Program-made: the position numbers and the translations under genes
The notes under the pieces: generated by a model
What the model was told of the DNA's origin: nothing
Database searches by the model: none
The model's input: the letters and a program-made list of their open reading frames with translations, nothing else
In this document: positions 1-6,648 of the stretch, piece after piece
Position numbering within the stretch: the first letter of the stretch is position 1
How the letters are laid out: each line of letters opens with the position of its first letter
DNA from: Deltaproteobacteria bacterium
GTDB lineage: Bacteria; UBA10199; DSSB01; JACPFA01
Direction of reading: 5' to 3'
Assembly: GCA_016183235.1 (NCBI GenBank)
Contig: JACPFA010000015.1
Coordinates: 1-64,000 of the forward strand
Length of the DNA stretch: 64,000 nucleotides

Positions 1-61
1 GTGCCTCAATCTTCCCCTGCCAATGCCGCTCCCTCGCCTCACGCTTATTGATGTCTGCCAT
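1..61 (-). CDS. IS66-type element accessory protein TnpA, N-terminal fragment
   Basis: Only the first 20 codons lie inside the window; the gene runs off the left edge. The peptide begins MADINKREARERHWQGKIEA, which resembles the N-terminus of IS66-family TnpA-like helix-turn-helix proteins, where a His-Trp-x-x-x-Ile-x-Ala pattern opens the first helix. A strong ribosome binding site (AGGAGGTGA) lies just upstream and selects the ATG at 61-59 over a nearby ATG that stops after six codons. The rest of the element, if intact, lies to the left. I could not identify its terminal inverted repeat with certainty. Confidence 0.6.
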   Translation of the reverse strand, partial: MADINKREARERHWQGKIEA

Positions 62-94
62 TCATCACCTCCTGGTTATGGCAGATCTTTTATA

Positions 95-256
95 TCATTT
101 CCTTACCGCTTGTAAGATGGACTTGCTTGATCGCTTACGAACTTTCTTCATTCTTTTAATAGCAACTGCTCGTTCTCGGAGGGGTATTTTTTGTCCCTGC
201 TTTTTATAAGCATGCAATAAAATTTCAATGATTGCATAGCGGGGTTGGTTTGGCAT
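95..256 (-). CDS. small basic protein, unknown function (53 aa)
   Basis: An open frame of 53 codons runs from ATG at 256 to TGA at 97. The product starts MPNQPRYAIIEILL and is very rich in Lys and Arg in its second half (RMKKVRKRSSK), as in a nucleic-acid-binding peptide. It lies head-to-tail just upstream of the IS66-like start with no other gene between them. No good Shine-Dalgarno sequence is visible and I recognise no family, so it may be spurious or a passenger of the element. Confidence 0.35.
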   Translation of the reverse strand: MPNQPRYAIIEILLHAYKKQGQKIPLRERAVAIKRMKKVRKRSSKSILQAVRK

Positions 257-318
257 GAGAGAAGTTAAAAGCAATCAGCATGACTTATTTCAGTCATTCT
301 GATTAATGCCTCGGTCAA

Positions 319-1083
319 CTAGTAGACGGCCTTATCATCTAACTCTGATTGTTCAATAGGGATATTATTGAGATTGTTTTTTTCGAGTAATACCTTAATC
401 TTCTGGTAAAAGTTTGGCTCGAGTCCTGGTGCAATATAGATACGTTGAATTAATCTAGAACAATCAACAGGAACGAAAATACCCTCATCTGGAATTCTAA
501 CACCAAATTCCTCAGCTGTGCGAAGTGAGATAACTGCACGCACTTCTGATTCATATGCAAAACTTCTTTTTTTGCAAAAGAAACGATCCAACATGCTGGA
601 GGATGGCAACGGTTCTTTTCTGTAATCTAGATACTGAACTTTGCCTATCCATATAATTTCATCGTCATATTCAGGTTGCAATCGATATGGTTTAAGTGCT
701 GAAAAAAATCGGCTGATAGTCGTTTGTAACGCAATTCCCTTTTCCTGTTGTAAGTATATTTTCCACATGGCATCAGACTCGTGTTCACTTAGATGCCAGC
801 AATTGATCTTAGTAAGTCCACGAAGTTTCTCAAATGCAATTGATTTTTGCGAAATATAGTGAAGCTGGTCTAATTGAAGCTTAGACATTTCTTGTTTCCA
901 AATTTGCTGATCGGGCTGTGTAATTGAGCCTTCAAAAGTATCTGTAAATTCTTTAGCAGAAGCAAAGTAAAGAGTCTTTTTTTGAATAAGAGATTCAAAC
1001 TTTGGAAAATCAATATAACGCCACAACTTACTGTTACGTTTTTTTGGCAGTGGGGAAAAATCTGATTTTCTAATAAATGACAT
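319..1083 (-). CDS. DUF2971 domain protein
   Basis: The 254-residue protein has the DUF2971 layout: an early segment LWRYIDFPKFESLIQ, then LYFASAKEFTDTFEGS, then SDAMWKIY in the middle, and a late KRSFAYESEVRAVI segment. These conserved blocks (F-x-D-x-F-E, the A-M-W-x-x-Y motif and E-x-E-x-R) are typical of the family, whose biochemical role is unknown but which is frequent in mobile and defence-rich regions. It is soluble, with no signal peptide or membrane segment. It stands alone between the IS66-like fragment and the HigBA pair, which fits accessory cargo. Confidence 0.8.
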   Translation of the reverse strand: MSFIRKSDFSPLPKKRNSKLWRYIDFPKFESLIQKKTLYFASAKEFTDTFEGSITQPDQQIWKQEMSKLQLDQLHYISQKSIAFEKLRGLTKINCWHLSEHESDAMWKIYLQQEKGIALQTTISRFFSALKPYRLQPEYDDEIIWIGKVQYLDYRKEPLPSSSMLDRFFCKKRSFAYESEVRAVISLRTAEEFGVRIPDEGIFVPVDCSRLIQRIYIAPGLEPNFYQKIKVLLEKNNLNNIPIEQSELDDKAVY

Positions 1084-1140
1084 ATGGTTGTTAATTCGTA
1101 ATGTACTATTTGAGCAGTAATCTAATACATAGAGACACTC

Positions 1141-1413
1141 CTAAGCTGCTTCATCAACAACTCTATAATTAGGAAACATGATAACCGCAGGGTGTACTTT
1201 GAGAGCTTTGGCCAGTACGAGGGCGCGGTCTCTTCCGATTTGTTGTCGTCCGGACTCCATGCTGGAAATATTAGCTTGAGTCATGCCCGTTTTCTCGGCT
1301 AGCTTGCTTTGCGTAAATTCCTGTAAATTACGGAGGGTGGCCAGCATTTCACCTGGGGTCATCGATACAGGGTCTTGTGCCGAAACAAAATCTTTTTTGT
1401 TAATCTTTTTCAT
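1141..1413 (-). CDS. higA: HigA-type antitoxin, XRE-family HTH
   Basis: This 90-residue protein carries a classic Cro/C1-type helix-turn-helix: LATLRNLQEFTQSKLAEKTG is followed by MTQANISSMESGRQQIGRD, with the recognition helix around residues 45-55. It lies 14 bp downstream of a RelE/HigB-type toxin gene on the same strand. Toxin first, antitoxin second is the usual HigBA order. Such antitoxins bind and neutralise the toxin and repress their own promoter; the direct repeat upstream of the toxin gene is a plausible binding site. The symbol rests on architecture, not on a close match I can verify. Confidence 0.85.
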   Translation of the reverse strand: MKKINKKDFVSAQDPVSMTPGEMLATLRNLQEFTQSKLAEKTGMTQANISSMESGRQQIGRDRALVLAKALKVHPAVIMFPNYRVVDEAA

Positions 1414-1427
1414 AAAATCCCCTTTCT

Positions 1428-1700
1428 TTAATAGGTGTGAGGGTTCACTTCCATTACATACACCGTTAATTGCTCGTGATCGGCCTTATAAATCACGCGC
1501 CATTGCTTGTTCAGTCTAGAGGAGCGAAATCCCTTCCATTCTCCCTTAAGTGCTTCATCATGAAAGCCTTTGATGAACCGGAGTCCTTGGTTTCCTTCCA
1601 GTTCCACAATTCGTTTCCAAGCGAGGTAGTTCTTTTGAATCTCAAAAGGAACTTTCTTGAGAGTTTTAACTACTTCCTTGTGTTCTAAAATAGTATACAT
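1428..1700 (-). CDS. higB: HigB/RelE-family toxin
   Basis: The 90-residue product has the RelE/ParE fold pattern: an N-terminal helix pair (HKEVVKTLKKVPFEIQ), a LRFIKGFHDEAL segment, then RSSRLNKQWRVIYKAD and a final strand LTVYVMEVNPHTY. The central S-x-R-L-x-x-x-W-R-V-I-Y block is characteristic of HigB and related ribosome-dependent mRNA interferases. It is the first gene of the two-gene toxin-antitoxin operon and is preceded by an AT-rich promoter region with repeated motifs. The exact subfamily cannot be settled by eye. Confidence 0.85.
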   Translation of the reverse strand: MYTILEHKEVVKTLKKVPFEIQKNYLAWKRIVELEGNQGLRFIKGFHDEALKGEWKGFRSSRLNKQWRVIYKADHEQLTVYVMEVNPHTY

Positions 1701-1737
1701 TTAATATAGTAAATATTCAATAGAGTAAATAAGTCAA
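1700..1737 (-). promoter_or_regulatory. promoter/operator of the HigBA pair
   Basis: Two adjacent 16-bp direct repeats, TTTAATATAGTAAATA and TTCAATAGAGTAAATA (+ strand), differ at two positions and abut the toxin start codon. A -35-like TTGACT (minus strand, 1737-1732) sits directly upstream of them. A repressor bound here would cover the -10 region, as expected for autoregulation by the antitoxin. The exact -10 is unclear. Confidence 0.5.
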
Positions 1738-1801
1738 CAAATGTTTTTGGAGGATAAAGAATTCAGAAGTCCAACGAATGGCTGGAGAAAAGCTACAAAT
1801 G

Positions 1802-1838
1802 AAAAAGCCTAACTATTTTAAATTGTCTGGCTTTTTTT
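1802..1838 (+). terminator. weak terminator-like hairpin
   Basis: An 8-bp stem (AAAAAGCC with GGCTTTTT) encloses a 19-nt AT-rich loop and ends in seven T residues. The long loop makes it a weak candidate. It lies in the gap between the divergently read region and the SIR2-like gene's end, and no + strand gene obviously needs it. Confidence 0.3.
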
Positions 1839-1933
1839 GCGTCCCCAGCGATGCAATTATCGAACATTGCCTCTAAATCCGTAATTCTCGATACCTACTT
1901 CGAATGGGATATTCCTAAACGCTCGTAATTGGC

Positions 1934-1958
1934 AGGTTGTGACAAAATGTCACGACCT
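1934..1958. terminator. hairpin downstream of the SIR2-like gene
   Basis: AGGTTGTGACA and TGTCACGACCT form an almost perfect 11-bp stem with a 3-nt loop (AAA), 10 bp past the stop codon of the SIR2-like gene. There is no U tract on the minus-strand side, so it may protect the mRNA 3' end rather than terminate. On the + strand it is followed by a T-rich stretch. Confidence 0.45.
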
Positions 1959-1967
1959 CATTTTCTT

Positions 1968-2876
1968 TTATCTTAGCCCTAACTCACAGCAGAGCGGATC
2001 AAACTCCTCTTTGAAATACCCCTTCAGTACTCGATCGTTTTGAGTGACTCGATGTGTTTTTGCCCAATCGGCATAGCCATCAGCGGCGGAGGGACCACTA
2101 CAGTACACCACTCTGGCCGGGCTTGCTGCGATCGGGTTCCAAATATGGTCATCATGTGGCCGAACTTGAACACCAATTACCACAATAGTTTTGGCTGATG
2201 AAGCCAGCGCACTCCATCGATTGCGTTGTCCTTCAATAAACGAATGCTCTGCGGTTGTGCGCTTCTGAGGCTCAAAGTAGCTCATGACAGGAGGAAATGC
2301 ACCTTGAGTGATTCGAGCCCCATGCCGATGTGGATCTGCAACTACGCTCATTGTGCCATCTGTTCGTACATCATATCCACTAAACACCACAGCCCCTGAT
2401 TGACCACGAGCAGAATCACAAAAAAGATGGCAGCAACCGTGTGGTAAACATAATTCGATCGCATGACGAACAGCCGGAGGGGATACGATAAAGGGTTGAA
2501 CATCAGCATGCATAAGAGACAACTCGAGGAGTCGCTCATAATTGAGCGTACAAATTGCCCCTGCCCATTTGCGAGCCGCTATCCGATTAGCCAGTGCCAC
2601 GTAGAGGTTCGATTGGTTTGGATAAAATGCAAAGAAGTATGCGGCCATTGCCCTTTGCAAGGGCGCGAGACTTTGCTGTGATACAGACTGCATGGCATTT
2701 TCGAAATCAGTTCTGAAATGTTGAGCAAGCTCTCCGGTGATTGCGCCCCAACCATCAGGGTTGAAACGACACAAAGCGTCGAACAATTCATTACCCAACG
2801 GTGGAACATCCAAAGTGTCAGAGCCATGACTCGCTCCTGCACCAAGAAGTAGTACCGTATCCATCATCTGCTCCAT
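1968..2876 (-). CDS. SIR2-like domain protein
   Basis: The 302-residue protein matches a standalone SIR2-like fold. It has LLLGAGASHG at residues 9-18 (nucleotide-binding loop, GAGxS), PPLGNELFDAL, then CTLNYERLLEL around residue 108 (the T-x-N-Y-D/E-x-L-L-E block), a LPHGCCHLFCD segment where many relatives have K/L-H-G, and a late VVIGVQVRPHDDHIW block. Proteins of this class often sense phage or act as NAD-depleting effectors, but many remain uncharacterised. A probable partner gene lies 29 bp upstream on the same strand. No membrane segment or extra effector domain is visible. The SIR2-like assignment is fairly firm; a defence role is inference. Confidence 0.75.
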   Translation of the reverse strand: MEQMMDTVLLLGAGASHGSDTLDVPPLGNELFDALCRFNPDGWGAITGELAQHFRTDFENAMQSVSQQSLAPLQRAMAAYFFAFYPNQSNLYVALANRIAARKWAGAICTLNYERLLELSLMHADVQPFIVSPPAVRHAIELCLPHGCCHLFCDSARGQSGAVVFSGYDVRTDGTMSVVADPHRHGARITQGAFPPVMSYFEPQKRTTAEHSFIEGQRNRWSALASSAKTIVVIGVQVRPHDDHIWNPIAASPARVVYCSGPSAADGYADWAKTHRVTQNDRVLKGYFKEEFDPLCCELGLR

Positions 2877-2905
2877 TCTACGACTATTTGAATTTAGTAA
2901 AATCT

Positions 2906-3517
2906 TTATATTGCTGGAGTTATTGGAACCACGATCTTAGTCGAATCACTTGTAAAAACCATCAAGCAATAAGTTTCTTTTTCAGATGTAGAGTTTTCGT
3001 TAACTAACTTATCAAAATTTATTTTTACGATTGATACTGCTTGTGCCCACATTCCTGCTTTTAATGGATTAGAGGCTACATCCGCTTCATGCTTTGCTTT
3101 AAGTATAACTGGACTGTGTGATATTATTTCCAAGATATTTCTCAGGAAGTCTATCCAAGATTGATAGCCATCAACTATGGCCGGCGACATTTTAGTTTGA
3201 ACCAAAAAGTTCCTGATTTGTTCACGAAACTTTGTCATTAATGATGAGGATATCTTTTTTATAACTTGATCTGTGTCACTGTCTTTAACGGCATTCAAAG
3301 CTGTATTGATACTTGCTACTAGAAAGGAACCAGTTGAAGATTTACTAATTTCTGCATGAAGTGCCCAATCGCAGAATAACTTTACGTAATCAAAGCTAGA
3401 AGTGTCATTAATGATTTCAAGTTGTTTACGAATAAGTGATAATAAATATGAATACTCAGCTTCTGACATTGCTTCTTTTTCTAGAAGCCCTTTAATTTTG
3501 TTTTGGCCAGTGTTCAT
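2906..3517 (-). CDS. hypothetical protein, partner of the SIR2-like gene
   Basis: I do not recognise this 203-residue protein. It is mostly helical by composition: an N-terminal helix pair (MSEAEYSYLLSLIRKQLEII), then FDYVKLFCDWALHAEI, a Lys-rich amphipathic stretch, and a C-terminal strand-like part (YCLMVFTSDSTKIVVPITPAI). The block SFDYVKLFCDWALH is seen in small helical proteins that accompany defence genes, but I cannot name a family. It lies 29 bp before the SIR2-like start with no terminator between them, so the two are likely co-transcribed. Confidence 0.6.
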   Translation of the reverse strand: MNTGQNKIKGLLEKEAMSEAEYSYLLSLIRKQLEIINDTSSFDYVKLFCDWALHAEISKSSTGSFLVASINTALNAVKDSDTDQVIKKISSSLMTKFREQIRNFLVQTKMSPAIVDGYQSWIDFLRNILEIISHSPVILKAKHEADVASNPLKAGMWAQAVSIVKINFDKLVNENSTSEKETYCLMVFTSDSTKIVVPITPAI

Positions 3518-3720
3518 TTTTAAAACGTACCATCATTGTTAAAGAGGAGATCCAAAGTCTCTTTAATCATTTTTCTGAGATTGATAAAATTCTCTCCCAT
3601 AAGAAGGAAAAATAAACACTATGAATGTTTTGCTTCCTTCGTCATGAAATTGGTTACTCAGGGGACCGACATCTGAGCGGTTCAATCTTTGAGACAAATG
3701 TATTCTGGTTTAGTGAGCTG

Positions 3721-3915
3721 CTACTTGCGACTTACTTTTTCGGCGCAAGGGCCTTTTTTCCCTTCACCGATTTCGAATTCAACCTTGTCATCTTTGGCGA
3801 TTGGGCCATTCACTATGGCTGAAGAATGGACAAAGAGATCTTTGCCACCATTGTCAGGTGTGATAAATCCAAAACCCTTATCCTCATTAAAAAACTTTAC
3901 TGTACCTGTTTCCAC
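3721..3915 (-). CDS. cold-shock protein, CspA family
   Basis: The 64-residue product is a single cold-shock domain. It opens [18 protein letters not shown], which contains RNP1 (KGFGFI), followed by DLFVHSSAI (RNP2) and [17 protein letters not shown]. Such proteins bind single-stranded RNA or DNA and relieve mRNA secondary structure. The length is normal. A good Shine-Dalgarno (AGGAGG, minus strand) precedes the ATG. The gene lies 45 bp downstream of tRNA-Glu on the same strand, so it may share the tRNA promoter. Confidence 0.95.
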   Translation of the reverse strand: METGTVKFFNEDKGFGFITPDNGGKDLFVHSSAIVNGPIAKDDKVEFEIGEGKKGPCAEKVSRK

Positions 3916-3960
3916 TATTACCTCCTTATGGTTAAGCTGCTCATCACATGAACAACATTG

Positions 3961-4033
3961 CGTCCCCTACGGGATTCGAACCCATGTATCCACCGTGAAA
4001 GGGTGGTGTCCTAGGCCTCTAGACGAAGGGGAC
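3961..4033 (-). tRNA. tRNA-Glu (TTC)
   Basis: A complete 73-nt cloverleaf is visible on the minus strand. Acceptor GTCCCCT pairs with AGGGGAC; the anticodon stem CCACC/GGTGG holds the loop CTTTCAC with anticodon TTC; the T arm contains GTTCGAATC. CCA is not encoded. It resembles bacterial tRNA-Glu closely and lies 9 bp after tRNA-Lys. Confidence 0.97.
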
Positions 4034-4042
4034 AAATTTCTG

Positions 4043-4116
4043 TGAGTCAGCTGGGATTCGAACCCAGGACACCTGCCTTAAAAGGGCAGTGCTCTACCGA
4101 CTGAGCTACTGACTCT
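4043..4116 (-). tRNA. tRNA-Lys (TTT) with an 8-nt anticodon loop
   Basis: Acceptor GAGTCAG/CTGACTC, D arm GCTCAGTCGGTAGAGC, anticodon stem CTGCC/GGCAG and T arm CTGGGTTCGAATCCCAG form a full cloverleaf for tRNA-Lys. The anticodon loop reads CTTTTTAA, eight bases instead of the usual seven (CTTTTAA), giving a 74-nt gene. This is either a one-base homopolymer error or a real expanded loop. CCA is not encoded. Confidence 0.9.
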
Positions 4117-4143
4117 ACTAGTCACATAAAAAAAGGCCCCAGT

Positions 4144-4172
4144 TCTTAACAAAGCTTAAAGCCTTATGTCAA
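4144..4172 (-). promoter_or_regulatory. sigma-70-type promoter for tRNA-Lys/tRNA-Glu/csp
   Basis: On the minus strand TTGACA (4172-4167) is followed after exactly 17 nt by TTAAGA (4149-4144). The -35 box is a perfect consensus match and spacing is ideal. Transcription would start about 20-25 bp before tRNA-Lys. A GC-rich discriminator (CTGGGGCC) follows, which is typical of stringently controlled stable-RNA promoters. Confidence 0.75.
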
Positions 4173-4554
4173 TGGAAGCCTTGTAAATTCACAACGTAAA
4201 AACAATGGCTTAGAATATCTACAAGAGTGTACTAGAGAGTGATGCCATGAATGAATTCGGAGCTAGTCTCCATAAAAGCTACGTTGTGTCGACTTAATCA
4301 TTGCCCTGATTTCTTGACAATTATCACAAAATAAACTGCATACGGTCATTTATTCTTTCCCACTTTCCCAATAATGGAATTTTTCTTTCTTTATGACGGA
4401 GGAGGTAAATATCTAATAAATATAGTATTATTTTAAATAAACAAATTATTTTATAATTTATTCATTTTTTTCTTTACATTGAATAAATAATTTTATAATG
4501 TGCCTACTATCAATTGGACCAAGGGGCACACGGACCAAGATATGGAGGTCTATC
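4173..4554. other. AT-rich intergenic region
   Basis: No gene is visible. The right half (4400-4500) is extremely AT-rich. On the + strand TTTACA (4473-4478) and TATAAT (4494-4499) sit 15 bp apart, a short but plausible promoter for the lipoprotein gene at 4555. The leader then contains TGGAGGTC, which serves as the Shine-Dalgarno site. Confidence 0.4.
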
Positions 4555-6345
4555 ATGAAAGCCCCTAACCTCAGAAAAATACTTTTCAGTACTTTTCTTC
4601 TCAGCAGTCTAACTTTAAGTTTCTTAAGCGGATGCGGTGGCGCTGCAGCGCCTGGCCCCGGTGGTGGTGCACCAGATGCCGATTTAGATGCAATAGCTGA
4701 TGCATCCGATAATTGCCCCAGCATTGCTAACCCTGATCAAGCCGATTTAGATGGCGATGGTTTGGGTAATGTCTGTGATACTGATGCCGATGGCGATGGT
4801 GTTTTAGCTACTGCCGGAGATTGTAATGATCTCGATGCAACGGTTAACCCTGGTGCAAGCGATTTTCCCGATTCATTGCTAGTTGATAGCAACTGCGATG
4901 GCTTAGATGGCACGATGACTGCTGCCCTTTGGGTGTCGATGACCGAAGGTAACGATGCTACCGGTGATGGTAGCATTAATAATCCTTACAAAACTATTCA
5001 AAAAGGTATCGACGAAGCCGTGCTTGATCCTACAAAGGATGTGTATGTGGTGCAAGGCTCTTATCCCCATGTTGTGAACCTGGTTATGCGTGGAGTTCGC
5101 GTGTATGGTGGTTTTGGTGCCTATGACGGAACAACTCGGCCTCGCGATCCCGATGCCTTAGTTTCAAATATTAACGGTGCAGCATTTTTAGGTCTGGTTG
5201 TTTTCACTAACCCTGAAACAGGCCATGAATCAGTATTGGCCGGTTTTAGAATTGAATCTGCGGCCGGCGCTGCAGTGGTGAAGGGTAGCCCAACCATTGA
5301 AGATAACGAATTCGTGGTGCCAGGTGGTTCGAGTTCCATTCGTTATGCCATTGCGGTTTACCCCTTCCCGGCGGGAGCAAATACCGAACCCATTATTACC
5401 AATAATAAAATTACCGTAGGTCCCAATGCCGATGCTACGGGCGTCAACGTGGGTATCATCATGTTTAACGGTGTTGATGGGTTCCATATTAAGCCTACCA
5501 TTCAAAACAACGATATCTCGGTTGATACTGCTAATAATATTGTTGTTGGAATTATGGGATGGGGCAATACGGTGCTCGCTCAAGCCTCCTTTACGGTCAC
5601 CGGTAATAAGGTGCAGGTGAAGGCTAGTAACTATTCAATAGGCGTCTTATTAGGTGTAAAAACGGTGGGTGGTGCTTTATCCAGCGCGTTTTATACTCAA
5701 GCAACTGTCGCTCGTAATACCGTCTTGGGTGATCGTGTCACTCCTTCTACTACCATGGCAACGGGCATTGGGTTTAATAAAAATACCGGTAGCCCCGCCA
5801 TGGCCCAAAATAACATGGTTGTTGCAGGTAAGGGAACGGTTAGTATTGGGATGATGACCTTGTCGTCAGATCTTAATGCTTACAACAATACGCTTGCTAC
5901 GAGTGCAGCGGCATCTGTCCAGCTTCCTGTTTATGCCGTGGGATCAGACCCAGCTGATATTACCGATGTGCGAGTGATCAATAATATTCTGACTTCGTTA
6001 GATGCTATTGGCCCAACCGACATAGGGATTTATGCTGCCGGTGGTGCCATGATTCAGGTGTTAGATGTCAATAACAACCTATTCCACGAAGATTTTACAA
6101 AATATTTCTTTGATGGAGTAACCACCATTGGTTCGATCACTGATCTGAATGCCTTGGCATTTGCGATTGATAACATTGAAGATGTTCCAGAATTTGCCAA
6201 TGTGGGTGCGTTAGATCTTCACTTGGCAAGTTCCAGTAGCCCTGGAGTTGATGACGGTGCTGATTTAAGCGATGTCACCGACGATATCGATGGACAAGCT
6301 AGAACCGCGGGTAGTTATGATATTGGTGCAGACGAAGTGCTTTAA
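4555..6345 (+). CDS. surface lipoprotein with TSP3/MopE repeats and beta-helix
   Basis: The start at 4555 is chosen because GGAGG lies 8 nt upstream and it gives a proper lipoprotein signal: basic MKAPNLRK, a hydrophobic core and the lipobox LSGC near residue 27. A Gly/Pro/Ala linker follows. Residues about 45-85 hold thrombospondin type-3-like calcium repeats (DNCPSIANPDQADLDGDG, then DTDADGDG). Next comes a MopE-like motif (GDCNDLDATVNPGA, SNCDGLDG). The remaining ~450 residues are Asn/Val/Gly-rich parallel beta-helix repeats (IINNNKI-like turns) ending in a SSPGVDDGAD...DIGADE closing motif. It is probably anchored to the outer membrane as an adhesin or surface scaffold; no catalytic residues are evident. 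A paralogue follows directly downstream. Confidence 0.85.
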   Translation: MKAPNLRKILFSTFLLSSLTLSFLSGCGGAAAPGPGGGAPDADLDAIADASDNCPSIANPDQADLDGDGLGNVCDTDADGDGVLATAGDCNDLDATVNPGASDFPDSLLVDSNCDGLDGTMTAALWVSMTEGNDATGDGSINNPYKTIQKGIDEAVLDPTKDVYVVQGSYPHVVNLVMRGVRVYGGFGAYDGTTRPRDPDALVSNINGAAFLGLVVFTNPETGHESVLAGFRIESAAGAAVVKGSPTIEDNEFVVPGGSSSIRYAIAVYPFPAGANTEPIITNNKITVGPNADATGVNVGIIMFNGVDGFHIKPTIQNNDISVDTANNIVVGIMGWGNTVLAQASFTVTGNKVQVKASNYSIGVLLGVKTVGGALSSAFYTQATVARNTVLGDRVTPSTTMATGIGFNKNTGSPAMAQNNMVVAGKGTVSIGMMTLSSDLNAYNNTLATSAAASVQLPVYAVGSDPADITDVRVINNILTSLDAIGPTDIGIYAAGGAMIQVLDVNNNLFHEDFTKYFFDGVTTIGSITDLNALAFAIDNIEDVPEFANVGALDLHLASSSSPGVDDGADLSDVTDDIDGQARTAGSYDIGADEVL

Positions 6346-6385
6346 AAAGCCTAACGGTTAATCGATTGCTAGCTTATGGAAGAAG

Positions 6386-6418
6386 AGCCCCTGGGTCAAA
6401 AACCCAGGGGCTTTTTTT
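6386..6418 (+). terminator. Rho-independent terminator
   Basis: AGCCCCTGGGT and ACCCAGGGGCT form a perfect 11-bp stem around a short A-rich loop, followed by a run of seven T residues. It sits 40 bp after the stop codon of the first lipoprotein gene and separates it from its paralogue, so the two are transcribed independently. Confidence 0.93.
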
Positions 6419-6648
6419 GTTCCTCCGTCATCTGGGGAGCGTCCGGTGTGTACCCACATTTTCTAGGAACATGTATTTTATTTATCATAAAATGTACAAG
6501 TTTAGAATTTTTATAATATAAAAAAACTAATAAATTCAATATATTATAAAATAAGTACAAAAATTTTAACATAATTCACAACTCCAAAGTCAAAGGGAGG
6601 CGATAATCTTGGTGTGGGGCACGCCATGAGCCTTTGAGGAGATAAGTC
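6419..6648. other. AT-rich leader of the second lipoprotein gene
   Basis: The stretch 6470-6580 is strongly AT-rich, like the region before the first paralogue, and probably holds the promoter, but I cannot assign boxes. The end of the leader contains GAGGAGATAAGTC just before the ATG at 6649, a clear ribosome binding site. No gene is visible. Confidence 0.35.

Noticed and set aside
4500-4554. Riboswitch (GEMM-type) in the lipoprotein leader
   Set aside because: The leaders of the two paralogues are short and do not show the conserved GEMM core or a shared fold.
4498-4554. Longer N-terminus of the first lipoprotein
   Set aside because: The upstream codons spoil the lipoprotein signal and lie before the clear GGAGG site; start set at 4555.
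5121-5583. Antisense frames within the lipoprotein genes
   Set aside because: They arise from the biased codon use of the sense gene and show no start signals or known motifs.
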